64,000 nt of DNA from Lycorma delicatula (taxonomy: Eukaryota; Arthropoda; Insecta; Hemiptera; Fulgoridae), in NCBI RefSeq assembly GCF_047948215.1, contig NC_134456.1:204770036-204834035 (forward strand). Direction: 5' to 3'. A program made the translations under genes and the position numbers. Below the pieces are notes generated by a model. The model saw only the letters and a program-made list of their open reading frames with translations, made no database searches and was not told the DNA's origin. Numbering within the stretch: position 1 is the stretch's first letter; each line of letters starts with the position of its first letter. This document shows positions 35,751 through 50,700 of this stretch, piece after piece.

Positions 35751-38700
35751 GTAAGTTGTATTTTATGGCTATTTGTGTATGAATGTTTGTTTAATTTATT
35801 ATTGGTAACTGCACAGTTCAATGCAATGTAAATAATAGGTTATGTTGGTGCAAATTCAACTTTGAATTGATTATCTTCAGAAGTATTCGTTAATAGATTT
35901 ATCCTGTTCTGTAGAACTAATGAAACTGTCCCTTTTTTACATAGGCTTGTTGTTGTAGTATGTAAAATATATGTTTACTTATACGTTGTGGTATAGCTGT
36001 AGTATGAATTCAAATATGATTTATAACAGTATTAAATATTGTAACTATTACGCATACGAAATATGCTGTGTGGTGATTAATATGTTCATATCTAATTGCT
36101 TTTAATGTATATGTCACATTTTATTCAAACATCAATAGAATTGCTATTGATATTAATTGCAATAAAATAATGCGAAATATAAATTTGTTTGAAACTGTGA
36201 TCTACCACATTAATCATGTTTATAGGTTGAATATTTAAGAAAAATATTTTGATAAATTTTTTAAATTTCATTTCTGCTGAGGAGGCTTTTAAATAGTACT
36301 TGTTGCTTGGGTGTTCATAGAAAAAATATATGTTGTTTCATTTGATGAGTTAAGATTAAAATCATAAAAAAAATTCTTTATTTTCTACATTTATAAGGTT
36401 ATATTAGGTATGTATTATATATACTATAGGTGTATAGATTATGCATTAGATATGTATAAGGTTATATTAGGAGAGAGTTTTTTCTCTTAGAACTCAGTTT
36501 ATAGTGGACATCCACTTTGTATTTCAACACTCTGGGTCAGTGGTAAAATATCTATAAAAAAAAACCATATGACAGTGTAATTGAGAACCTCTTTCTTTGT
36601 TGAAGGCTAACCCCATAAACTAATAAAATGTTGCAAACTTATTTTGATCTAACATAATGTTATACAGATTCGCAGTAAATAAGAGACCTACAGTAAAATG
36701 TCGTAAACACAGTTCCTTTTAATTCAAACTTTATTCATATTTATTCTTGTAATTATAAAATTCTAAATAGTTTTAATTTATTGTTCCCATGGCCCATTAT
36801 CAAGTAGAGTTAAAAAAAGTATAAGACATTCTTATCAATTATAATATTTTTACGTTCTTAGATTACTATTGAAAATGAACATCTCAGATCAGCACTTAAA
36901 AAATAATTTTAAAAACCATCAATAACTATAAATAATACAAAGTATACTTCCATAAGATCTTTTCAAGACTGATCCTATCTCATTCTTGGTGAATTTCAGA
37001 TTACTGTTAAAGGATGTGACTGGATTATAATTTTGAAAATATTGTAGGTAACTATATTTCTAGTTACGTAGTAAGTGAGTTGTAATTTTTATTTTTTATA
37101 AAAGATTTTTACATCAACTGCATTTTTTTATGTTTAAGACATTTATGTTTACCAATCTTTCCTCTGTCCTGATATGTTAACAGCCTTTTAAATAGTTAAC
37201 TTTCAACCAAAATTATTTATGTGATTGTAATTTATATACAATGATCATCTGCCATGAAACAGACATATATGATTAGTTCAGTGTTGCGTATGAATCAGTC
37301 CTGTCAAACTGATTGTCTGTACTCAGTTCACTTTAAGAGCTATTCTGTTGTTGTAAACATACCGTGTGGTGTAATAGTCTGCCCTGAAAATTACATGTAC
37401 AAATTATATGTTTTGATATTTTATGTTTTCATTTGGTTCCGACTGAATAGAGTTATTTATAAATTAATTACTTGGCTGCTGTATTTAAAGTTATACCACT
37501 ATTAACAAAAACATAAGAGATGATGAAGTACTAGCTACACAAATATTCTAAGAACTAACAAATTGAGTAACGTGGTACATTATTGCACTAACACAATTAC
37601 TAGCTGTAGTAAAATCTCAATACTACAAACAGCATAGCTGTTGTGTTGAACACAGCATAAGTAAGGTAGTATTCAAAATACACTTTTCATTCTACCTGTG
37701 TGTGGGTGAATTCATACTTTCATATTTTATATTAGTTACAAATATAAAAATATCTCCTTTACAATAATGGCCCATGGAATTTTCCTGTTTGCAGATTTCT
37801 GTAATTTAATAAACAAATTTGTTTGGATATTTTATACTGTTACGAAAGGATAAAGGAATTTCTCTTATGATAGGTAGGAATATATAAAGTGTGAAAACCC
37901 TTGTATTCTTCATTCATTTCTCTTCAAAATTGAATTCTGTTCTTTTGAATTTTTTTTATGGAGGTAATTGTAGTTTTATTTAATCATCTATTAACTGGCT
38001 GCTCTTACTTTTTTGGTCTTATAGTGCAAGGTTTGAGCCATCTGGTCTGTTGTTATAGTTATGTTGCATATAAGACTATTGATTTGTAATGGCAAACCTA
38101 ATTACATTTTTTAAACAAATAGTTTTTGTTTCAATTATTTTTATTACTGTCCGCAATGGGTAAATCATCTCGCAGCAATCATGGAATTGTTTTTTTTTTT
38201 TAGCTAAGAAAGTTTTTTATGGGTTAAAACAGGTAAGTAGATAGTGGTTCTTCAATGTGGACAACAATTGAAAAAGATTAAGGATTCGTTAATTTCATTG
38301 TAGATCATAATATCAACATATGTCAGGGGGAGGTAAGATACTGATAGTGATACATTTAAATTATATTTTGATTGTCAGCTTTTAAAAATATATCTGTTGA
38401 AGAAAATTTGAATAAAAATTTTGAATTGAGAGATTAAGAAAATTAAATGATTGATTTGCCATAAATCTTAATCATGAAAATAAAATTATCTTTACTTCAC
38501 AGGAGAGATTTATTAAAAAAACCTAGAAAGATTACAATTGGGTTAACTGCAAACCAATAAATACATTACTGGAAGTCAATGGTATCCCAAATTTAACTTA
38601 AGACAGCATACCTCAGATGAAAAATCATGTGGTAAATATTTGATAGGTTCTATTTGGACATTCAGTCACAAAGGCTTTTCCTTTCTTTTCAACAAGTTAT

Positions 38701-41700
38701 GCAGTTCATTAACTAGATGTTAAAAGTAGTAATAGAATGCAATGAAAGGGTCATGCATGCAATTAAAGGACATGCATATAAAACAATAAAAGAAATTAGT
38801 GAATGCATTTTTACTTTAATGGTGCAAATCATAAATCAGTAATTTTAACTCCTCATTTGGCTCACATGGAGAAGTTTGCTATAGAAAAGAATAGATTATA
38901 ACAACATATACAAAGAAACAACAGAATATCCTCAGTGTTTTATAATTTTAATAAGATTGGTACTGTCTCCATTAATTTAATAAGTTTGTAGTCCTGCTAC
39001 TATTTCTGGGTCACCAAGGATTAAAGAAGGGGATCATTCGTGCAGGATTTGCAGGTACAGATTAGGCAGGCAGGGCAGTGTGTTCAACTGATCAACAATC
39101 ATTTTCAGGGTGTATATTAGTAATAAATATTAATGTAACTTAAGCTTTTTTCTATGGTTTAGTTGATATGTTGATTAATTCAGAAGTAATTTTTATTGAA
39201 ATCTTAACTTGGCTGAGAGTTACATATAAAACTAATTTCTATTGTACGAGAGGTGTATCAAAAAAGATACATTCTTGCTGTTTTCTTGAACTGAAAGTTA
39301 TATATTGATGTCTTGTAATAGCAGTTGCACTGATTGTGTTGTCTTCATGCTCCCCCAGCAGCAATTCTGCATGACATTAAATCCTCTAAGTGTCTCGTCC
39401 AGATTAGAAGTGCATTCAGCAGTCCGATTTTTATGGGCAAAAATTACAGTTTTGTGAAATTCATCTTCAAGTTTGAGGTATGTGATGAGAATGCAATGTC
39501 ATGTCCCATAATCACAAAATGGTGCCAAATGTTCGGAAAAACAAATGTGATTGAAGAACTGTGTGCTGGGCATCCTTCAGCTGCAAACACAACAGGTAAC
39601 ACAGAATGTGTGAATAAAATGATCTTGAGTGACCGGTACATTAAAATTAGAAAGATTACAAGAGAACTTAACATCAGTTGTGGTAGTTTGTGATTATTCA
39701 CTATCAGCTTGCTTACTGTAAGATGTGTGCATGATGGATGCCGCATCATGGTTGACTGACAACCACAAACATCAACGTTTTGCATCTGCTCTTTTTTTTC
39801 TTTAACGTTATTCCAGGACTGGTCCACAGTTTTTGAAACAAATCATCACAAGGGATGAGAGCTGGGTGCTTCATTACATTCCTGAGACTAAACAAGCGTC
39901 ACATGAAGACGCAAAAATTCGCCGCAGCCAAAAAAAGTGAAAACATTCCCACATGTTCGAAAGGTTATGCTGACAGTCGTTTTTGATCCTGAGGGAGTTG
40001 TTTATAGTGAATTTATACCCTGAGGAACAAAATCAATGCAAAATCTTACTGTGAGACTTTAAAAAAAAATTGAGTAAAGCCATTAAAGATCGAAGACCTG
40101 GAGCATTGAATAATGGGGTCGTTTTTCTTCGCAACAATACTACTCATCATTCAGCTCATGTAACAAAGGAGTTACTGCAAAAATTCAAGTGGTAAGTATG
40201 GTCTCATCTGCTTTACAGCCCTGACCTAGCACCCTGCGATTACCACCTGTTTGGTCCCCTCAAGCAAGACCTAGGAGGGGAGTATTTTGCTAATGATGAA
40301 CTAAAGGAAGCGGTCCTTAAATGGTTGAAGGAAATTGGACGAAATTTTTATAAGTAGAACTGAAAAACTTGTCACAAGTATGATGAAAAGTGTTTAGAAA
40401 AACTTGGTGATGTCGAAAAATAGCCAAAAATATGTAGTTTTGTGTTCACTGAAAAAAAAAAATGTCATAAATATGTGTTTGTTTCATAGAGGGGGTAACT
40501 TACTTTCTGATCGTTCCTTGTGGGTTTTCAATGTGGTCAAATATTAGCTCCAATTTTTAATGTATGCTGTTCTGATAAAAATATGTACCTAAATTATATT
40601 ATTACTCTATCATTGTTAATTTTTTTTTTAAATATAAATTTTCATGTCCCATGGAAAATCAGCATGTGACCTACAGTTGAAAAATGTGACAATACATCAG
40701 ATGAAAGAGGAAGGATAATGTAGATGGAAGTTAACAAGAATGATATCCAACATTTTTTCAAAGAAGTTTTCTTTTGAAAATGTAATATCATGAAAAAAAT
40801 ATTCTTATATTTAACCCTTTTGATGATTTTGTGTGGTTGTAATGGAGAATAGTTATTAGAAATATATATATATATATATATGATTGGTGTCACTATTATT
40901 GTAACCAAGGTATTAACGACACCGTAGCTACAGCTTTAGGTTATGTTGACTTCGTGTACTGACAAATCGTACGTATATCAAAATAACCTAACTAAATATA
41001 AAATATAACCTACGCTCGCTAACCTCGGTACTACGTATTAACGGCACCGCAGCTACAGCTTTATTTAAAAACAAAGTAGTCAATTGGATTTCGGTGGATT
41101 AACATTAATTGGATTTCGGTGCCTTAACATTAAGGTTATATTATTAATAAGTTGTATATATTATGCATATTCAATGTTAATTATAAGAAGTTAGTGAGTG
41201 AAGCGAGCGTAGGTTATATTTAGTTAGGTTATTTTGATATACATACGATTTGTTAGTACACAAAGTCAACATAACCTAAAGCTGTAGCTGCGGTGGCGTT
41301 AATACGTAAGTTCCCCAAACTGACATGTCACAATCCACTCCTAAAAATTACAAAATCATTCTTAAGAGTTAAAAGATTTTGTGTCATGTTAACTAATTGT
41401 ATCAATTTTAATAATTGGTCAAGTTTACTGAGTAAAGTGTTTTCTATTGTTGACTACTTTTGACCCAAACATAATGTTGCATATCAGTATTCCAAGCCCA
41501 TTAAAGTGAAGGAGACATTCAATTCTCAGTTCACAGAAACTGTTTTAATAAAGATTACTGTTAAAGAAATTATGCTGATTGTCATTACTGTCAGAGAAGC
41601 AGTTCTGATTAGTGTTACTTGTATCTTAGGTATTTTACTTGTAAGACAGTCGAAAGAAATACTACAGCAAATAGTGTAAAAATGAAAATTGTTTGTCATT

Positions 41701-44700
41701 TTCTTATTATTTTTGTGTTATAAACATTGTGGGAGGTAATAATACTGAGTGTATCACATTGTGGGAGGTAATAATACTGAGTGTATCAGTTGATTAAAAA
41801 ATAAGTTATCACTATACTTTTGTTGATATCAATGTTTAATTTCATTTTTATTTAGAGTGGAATGCAGATGTTGATGAACTTAATAAAGGATTCAAATAAT
41901 TTACAAAGTGAAAATTGGGATTTCTATACAACCTTTCCTGCATTTAATTCTCTAGTAGGAAATGAAAGTCAAAAGATACTTCAAATGTAAGTAGATTAAT
42001 TTTTGAAGTATGTTATTATCTTTACTAACCATCTGTCATTTCTTAACACTCAAATATACTTTGGATTACTTAATATTTCAAGACATTTATAATTACTATA
42101 TTAATTATTCTTATTTTATTATATTAGTCTTTCTCAATTTTTCATTAAAATATTTCATTTCACGTAACTAATATAGATTCTGAATATGAGCCAAATCAGA
42201 CCATAAATGCAATTCTTTCAGATATCTAAAACCCAGCACCATCTGGCAAGTCCATTTTTTCAGAGGTGTTTCTTTCCATGTAACTAACCCATATTTTGAA
42301 TGTGAGCCCAATCGAACCATAAATACAATTTTTACAGTATCTTGACCCCAGTGCCTCCTAGCATGTTCATTTTTTGCAAAAATATTTCTTTTCATGTAAC
42401 TAATATGTATTCTGTATATGAGACAAATTGGACCATAAATACAAATTTTCAAAATATCTCGACCCCAGCGCCACCTAGCGGATCCAAACTAATACAGAAG
42501 CCTTCGCCGGTGTATACAAAACTCAACAAAATTTCATCACCATCAGATAAATGGTATAGAAATGCATACGGGACATTTATATATATAAGAGATTAAGAGA
42601 TGAATGATTCAGTCATAATAGAACAGTAGAGTGTTTTCATTTTTATGAAAAAGTGAAAGTAGGTTACTTAGGACTTGATCTCATGGAAGGTCCAGAAACA
42701 CATGGTTGCAAATAGTTTAAGGTTTATCTTCTATATAATATATAAAAATGAATGTTTGTTTGTTTGTCTCGTATGCATTCCTACACCATTCATCTGATTG
42801 TGATGAATCTTTGATGAGTTGTTGTGCTCAGCCTGTGAAGGTTTCTGAATTAGTTTGGCCCGCTAGGTAGTGCTTGGGGTCAAGATATTTTGGAAAACTG
42901 TATTTATGGTCCAATTTGGCTCATATACAGAATATATATTAGTTACGCGAAAAGAAATATTTTTGCAAAAAGTGGACATGCTTGAAGGCACAGGAGTCAA
43001 GATATTTCAATAAACTTTATTTACGTTCCGATTTGGCTCATATTTGTCCAAAACGACAAAATATTGGTCGACACACAATTAATCATATGTAACCATATAG
43101 CATGAGTGAAGCATGAGTGAATTTATTTGCTCTTATCTAAGTTAAATCATTAGTAGCAACTTATTTCTATTCAGATGATATGGATTCATACATATTTATG
43201 TAGTATTTTCAATAATATGCTTAAATTTCTGCTTTGGGTGATCCATACTTGTATGGAATTCTTTGTGGTTGTTTGCAAGTGGTGATGAACACCTAAAATT
43301 ATATAAATATTTGACAGGTATTAATTAAATAAGATTTTTTTAAAATTTGAATAATTGATCAACACATTGACCACTGTGCTAACTCTAAATTTCCCATAAT
43401 GGCAGTGGAGTTGGGTTGTTCTTAAAAGATTTTGAGGTTGTTAGTGTTTATGTTTTCTAAATCTTTTAAGTTTTTATTTCAGTTATTTGTTGATAGAATA
43501 GTGTACCAACTGATTATGCAGGATCCCATGAAAGTTTACTATTGGTATTAGTTTTTTTTTTAGGATTTTGTGTTACTGTGTTTGGTGGTTAAGTTTGTTT
43601 TGTTTTTTAATAAAATTTATACATAATAGTTTAAAAATAATTGGTTTTGTTGTAACATGAACTATGACAAGGTAATCAAGCAGTTTATGTACTTTTTTTT
43701 ATAGTGAATTATTATATAGTTAATTATCATAATAATTCATATAAAGGGAACATCATATAAGAATAATGAAATTGGTTTAGTACATTTTACTATTTAACAC
43801 CTATAATAAATATTTCTGCTAGTGACATAAGAAAAAAGTAAGAATTTTTTCTATTGGAAGAAATGTTTCTTACATTTATCATATAGTATATCATATATAG
43901 AGGACATTTCATTTGAATTAAAAAAAAAAAAAATCAAATGACCTTATGTTGTGAATGTGACTTTCATTACTTTTACTGAACTTTCTACACCTTCCTCTCT
44001 TTGCTATTCTCTTCATTTTTCCCCTCTAGCTATTTGTGTTATATGAGTTTGTGACTTTATGAGCACGTGTTGATGGTAGTTAATACTTTACTTTTATTTA
44101 ATAGTATCTGAAGGTGTTTGAAAGAAAACTTTCTGAAGGATCTGTTGACCCATTTAAACTACAGATGTGATTAAAATGTGTCATTATGATTTTGATGTTA
44201 ATTTATAAGGGTCCTTTTCTATTAGATGGGCGCAACTACAATTTGTTATTTTCTAAAAGTAAGCATTTATTACACCAATCTAATTAATACAATCATCGAA
44301 ATAGAAAAACAGTAAAATGGAAACTCACTTTTATTAATTACCCAGTTTTGTGGGGAAAAAAGCTCAAGTGATTGTTTTTTTTTCTTTTGTATAACAGGCT
44401 CTCATCAACAGTTCTACATATTCACCTATTTTCCGTTACAATTATGGACTCAAGCCTAATAATAATTGGCCAGTTAAATATTTCAGATTAATTAGATGAA
44501 GTTAGTGAGTGAAGCAAGCATTAGGAGGTTATGTTTACTGACATTGTAGAAAGTTCAATATATGGAATTGTTGTACCCAACCCTACCTAACCTTAACCTT
44601 GACTTTTCCCTAACTAAACTTGGTCAAAAATCTCACTTAATCTGGTAATTTTGGCAATTTCAAGACTCTGTAACTTGAAAATGTAACTTCAAAAAATGTT

Positions 44701-47700
44701 GTAAAAAGTATTTTTTCTGTTTTTTGTTTCTTATAAGATAAAAATGAACAAAGAAGGAACCATGAGGCTGATGTCAAGTGTACTGTTGATTTGACATTGA
44801 GTGACCTCTATATGTAAAACCTGATAATATGAAGCTTGGCTGATAAATTTTGTACACTTTTACACTAGCATGCTACATGGAGACAAAAGGTACTATTGAG
44901 TTGGGCATGGCAGTGTATGATAGCTAAAATCCCCTTCTACAAATCTGTGATAATGCATTGAAATTTGTTTACCGGTTTGTTTTCAGTAGCAGTTAAAATG
45001 GAGTCGAGTACGGCCAATATGTCAACATGGTCAAAACAGTTCAATGATCAAATTTTTAACAGCAGAAAATGTGAATCCTATGAATATTTTTCATCGTTTA
45101 AAAGTGGTTTATGGTAGTGAAACTGTTGACAGGAGTACTGTGAATAGGTGGGCATTGAAATTTCACGAATGCAAAGCTTGTAAGGTGACAATTGAGGACG
45201 CACCTCGCAGCGAACAATCAGTTTCTGTGACTGATGAGAAATACCGAAAGGGGTTGGACGATTTGCCTCAAAGTGATCAGCGAATCACCCAGCAACACAT
45301 CGTTATTCAGTTAGGCATATCTAAAGAATGAGCAGGCCACATTATCGAGTAATTGGGTTATTGTAGAATCTACATGGTGGGTACCACGCAAACTCTGATA
45401 GTTCTCTACAAGCTGAAGTTTGAGCCTATTCCTCATCTGCCGGATTTGGCTCTGTATGACTTCCACTTCTTCCCTCATCTCAAGAGGGATCTCAAAGATA
45501 ATCATTGTACTACCAACAATGAGGTGAAGGAAGCTGTAGCCACTTGGATCTGAGAAAAACTGCCAGAATTTTTCAGTAATTGAATGCAAAATCTTGTCAC
45601 ATGTTGGGAAAAGTGTATCAGTGTAAACGGGGATTATATTAAAAAGTGAATACTGCATTTTGTAGCTAAGGTATTGTACTTTATACTTCATTTCAATATT
45701 TCTTTTCATTCCCATGCTACGCATATGTGTGCAAATTTTATCACCCAAACCTTGTAATTTGTTGGTGTAGTAAATAAAGTATAATTTAATAACATTTCAC
45801 ATTCACTTTATATCATGTGTTTTATCCACTGTTAAATTATAAAGATAATGGGAAAGTTTGCATAATAATTAAATAAATATTTTTTTTTTTAGACTGAATA
45901 CTATTTTTCAACATCAGCAGATTCGAGGTAATATTATAAGAAGAGATAATGAAGAAAAATTTGATTTGTTAATTGAAGCAAATGATTCTATTTTGGAGAG
46001 AGTGGTGAGTTTGCTTTGCAGTTAATTAAATATTGTTTTGTTATTTTTCTCATAAGAAAGGTCAGTTTCACTCTCATTTTTATTTTCTAAAATAAAGTTG
46101 TGTGTATTCCATTTTAATAACAGACTTAATTTAATTAAAATTTCAGTTCTGCTTAAAAATGTAACACAGTAAACATTACTAAATTTGAGAAGTTCTTAGT
46201 ATTTCTCCCTTATAGATAAATTTTCTTCAAAAGAGTCTAAACATATTAGGTTTTAAAATTTATGTTTTGTTTTTAGTTGTATTCTGTTCTTTATGCTGAA
46301 AAACTATTTTAATGCCTTATAAAGTGAATAATTAAGACTAAATTAAAAAGAACCCATAAAAAAATGTAGGGATGTGAACTTAACAGGTTATTTGCAGAGA
46401 AACGTTCTACATACACACTATATATTTGAAAACACTAATTTGCATAAATATTTAAAAAACACATTAAATTTAACTGTATTTGTTAGAAAATCCTAAACTC
46501 CGATTCTAATTATCTTCTATTATTGATTGATTATTACAGTAATCCATTGCTATTTGCGGGGATTCTGTTCCGTGTAAATAGTGTGAATAACAAAACTGCG
46601 ATTACCAAAACCAAATTTATATGGCAAAAAGGGGGTTACTTCCTTAAATAACCTGAATGTCAACTTTGTACACTGAAGTACCTATTAAAAAACTATGTTT
46701 TAACATTCTACATATTTATGAAAGAGTGCAGCCATAATAAATTTTTTATGGCAGTACAGTACAGTATTGTATTTTTTTCACGTCATGTTTTTATTTTAAT
46801 TTTGAACAATGAAAAACTTATTTACAATATGTATAAAACTGTAAACACTGAACACTGAGAACAGAATGATTTAACAACATAATGTAGGCCTATTGTTAAC
46901 CTATTTTATTCCTTAAAAAAACTTGTAATCTCTTTGGTTTATGGCGCTAATGCTGTTTCTTGCTGTCGTTTAAAATTTAATGACCATTCTACAAAAGGGT
47001 TAGTTTCAGAAACCTTCATTATTAACTGCCTAGCTGAACAAAAAATTTTTTTTACAATTTTAAATTTAGTAGTTCACTCATAACTTCTTACGAGTTAACT
47101 TCTTAATAGGTAAAGTCTGTGTTATCAGCTCTTCAAGTTCTTCTTCTGTGAGCTCTTCCTTGTCACAGTGTATCAGTTCCTGAACGTCAATTTCATCGAC
47201 ATTCAGATGTTGAATTTTATGTGCTATTTGTACAATATCATCCAAAATTTTATCAGCAGTATTGTTTTCTTTGTTTTTTCAGTTTCATTTTTTCTTACCA
47301 ATGTCAGGCCACAAATTCTGCTGATTGATGGTTTAATTTCATCAATCTGCAGTGGTGTAATTTTTCCACCACTCACTCACAGTCAATGAATTATCCACCT
47401 CTGTTTCACTTATCAATTCACTGAAAGTCCACTTCAGATAACAGACTTTGAAAGCGGCAATGATCCTTGATCCAAAGGTTGAATTAGAGCTGACATATTT
47501 GCTGACACTGCTGTATTAGGAAACAGAAATTTTACTTCTTCTGGATGTCCTGGAGCAATATTAATTAAAGGAATTTTAGATAGCAAAGGCTTTGTTTTCA
47601 GATAAAGGTCACCATGTTTTGCAAAAAAATGAAACAACTCAATAAAAAGTGATGCTGTTAACCACACCATTTATTTATTAGTTTTAAGGAAATTTTTTAA

Positions 47701-50700
47701 TTTGTTTGCAGTTATACTAGTAAAATTTACTCTTTAGAAAATTGGGCAAGGCAGTCACGAATAAGTAAAACTGAATGCCAAACCGGCGGGTAGTGAGGGA
47801 TAACTGTAATTGATTAAAGACTTCACTATTATGAAACTGTAAAACAAATTATATATAATTCCAATATTCTTGTCTGTGACATATTCATTTATTTTAAACA
47901 TTATTTATTGATGTAATAATATAAACTGACCATTTCTCATTTTTATTTTATTAATTTTATAATATTTTGTGAATCGTATTTAAGATCATAAAGTACATTT
48001 GTGGTCCTTTGTTGATGATCTTCTTAATCCTACAAGTAAATGCTCAGTAATTTCATTTCTTCATTAGTACACAGACCTGATGACTATCAGCTATGTAATG
48101 TATACAGTAATTACGCATGTGGTTAAATGGTTAAATTATACTGCATGTTTCAAAACTGATATCGGGGTTTTAAAGCTATGTAATATTTCTCAAGTTTCAC
48201 ATACATTGATTTATTACATATTAAATCAAAGAGCAACTCAGAATATTTTAGCTGTGCATAAGCTCTAAAGTCTATAGATTATGGTTTGCACGCTAGCTTT
48301 GCAAATGGAATGATCATCGTGACTATGAAGACTTTTCTATGTTATATTCAGTGATGAATCAACATTTTTAATGGAAAAGTAAATACTTATAATGTGTTTA
48401 TCTGAGGATCAGAAAATCCTCACAAATATTGCAGTGTGAACAAGACTCCCCAAAACCGAATGTTTTTGTGCTGTATCCTGACAGCAAGTTTATGAGCCCT
48501 TCTTTTTCATGGAAGCAATTTTATCTGGAATGAACTAGTTTGATATACTACAACTATGGCTCTTTCCTCAACTTCAATACCAACCACAGAACTTTAATTG
48601 GCAGCAAGATGGTGCATCTCTTCACTGGCATAACACTGTATGTGATTGGTTGAATGAAATTCTCCCCAACTGCTGGATCGTTCGCCAGGGACCAGATGAC
48701 GGTGCGTGTTAGCCATGTTCGCCCAATCTGACCCCATGCATTTTTTTTCTTTGGGGGTTTATAAAGGATCAAGTGCATGTGTGCCACCATTACCAGCTGA
48801 CCTACCTGACTTGATACACAGGATTGAAGCAGCTGTCATCAATTACTACAGACTTGCTGATTAAAGTATGGGTTGAACTCTCCTATCGGCTGGATATGTG
48901 TCGTGTGACAAATTGTGTTCACATTGAACACCATTCAATGTGAACACCATTTGTCACACGACACATTGACTATGGAGTTTCCAACATGATTTTCAGCCTA
49001 GAGAAAGCCCAATGATGTTGCTTAAAGCCCAATTGGCTGCTTCCCGAATAATCCGGGTTCAGATGGATGGTATCCCCATTTGGTACGTTACGACTCAGAA
49101 ATAACTGGGTATTGTCCTTGATGAGAATTTTCGGTTCAAGGAACATCTACAGTATGTAGCAAAAAAGGCCACTGATGCTTTATATAGAAACATATCAGTG
49201 AAGCTACTATGCTGTACGCTGTGCCTGTCTGGGTTCACCACATGGCTTTTAGGTATTGCTCGGACATTTTGCTACAGGCCCAGCGACTCCTCTTGCTGGC
49301 TGTTATAAGCGGTTACAGAACAGTAACAGTAGGAGGCAATCTGTGTTATAGCTGGAGTCAAACCAATAGATATCTTGACTAATGAGCATAAGGAATGCTA
49401 CATTTCCAAGCTAAATAACCTATTGACGTCAGAACGAAAGCAGGAGATTGAAGACTGGGGCCTTGTGTCTTGGCAGATCAGGTGGGTTGAATCCCCCACA
49501 GGTCACTACATGCTTGGTATATTTACTATAGTGTTTAATTTAGGTGCAATTAGATGGGTCTCCCCCAATCGGTATATCACACAGAGTCTCTCTGGGCATG
49601 GTGCCTTTTGGGCAAGTTTGGCTAGGTTTCGTTTGGTGGATTCAAGTCAATGTCCGGATTGCAGGACTTATGATACAGTGGACCACGTCCTCTACGTCTG
49701 TCCCTGATATGAGATCAAACGTTCATGAGCTGTTAGGGAACTTGAGAGAATATATTCCTTTTGGATCTCCATATCAATTGGATGATCCGCGAGGGATGGT
49801 CCTTAGTGGCTTCTTTTCTTCTTGCCCTTGCAGTGTGTAGGTCTGCAGAGGGATTTAAATTGAGATACTCAATTGTGGTAGGATCCCGGGTGGCTAGGGT
49901 TCCAGCTTAGGTATTGGATTGGTTGGAGGTAGGCGCATTGGCATCATGCCACGGTTGTATTGGTATTGTTGTTTGTGATTCGATTTGGGACTCCTATTGG
50001 TGGGGGTGGCTGCACTGTCAGGGTATTGATGCAAATGTCTGCCGAGGCATTTACATCAGTGGCATCCCGACTGAGGCTTGGCTGATGACTGTCAGATGTA
50101 ATCAGTTAGAGGGTCTAAAGACAACTTCCAGTAAAGCCCCTCAGGTCTTAGAACAGAGGGCGACCGGTAACGTCACAAGGTGGGTGTCTTCCCGCTGTGG
50201 GGTTGTCATGTTCACATTAAACCCTCATAGGAAAAAACTGTTTGATTTGCTGTTTCATTTTATTTATGACTTATTAATCTAAGTAAAAGTTAAATAAATA
50301 AATAAATATTTCATAACTTTAAAACCCTAATATTCATTTTAAAATACAAGGTACATTTATGGCAGCAGTCTTTTGTTAGTCTCCTTATAACAATTTGGTC
50401 TTTACATTAGTAGTCCGGTTTAATTCTGTAAAGTAAAAACTAGGTTCTTGCAGTATATCGCAATGTGCTGAAACAGAAAAAATTCCCCTTGAATAAAGTA
50501 AAAATCCTTAAATTGATTAAACTGTCAAAGGAATTGTAATTGAATTCTGTTTGTGTGATTAATGTACTGTATTTAATCTAAATTCTAACTGTTGAATGGA
50601 AATTTTTCAACAGGAATTTCTCATGCATGAAACAATTTAGTTAAGCTCTTAAATGTTAACTTGTATTATTTATACAAGATATTGTAACAGGGCCAGTATA

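Noticed and set aside
37254..37505. 83-codon plus-strand frame in Rrp6 intron 1
   Set aside because: No motif, no splice-phase fit and AT-rich codon use consistent with chance.
45311..45748. 145-codon minus-strand frame
   Set aside because: It lies antisense to the 3' half of the deleted mariner and has no independent similarity.
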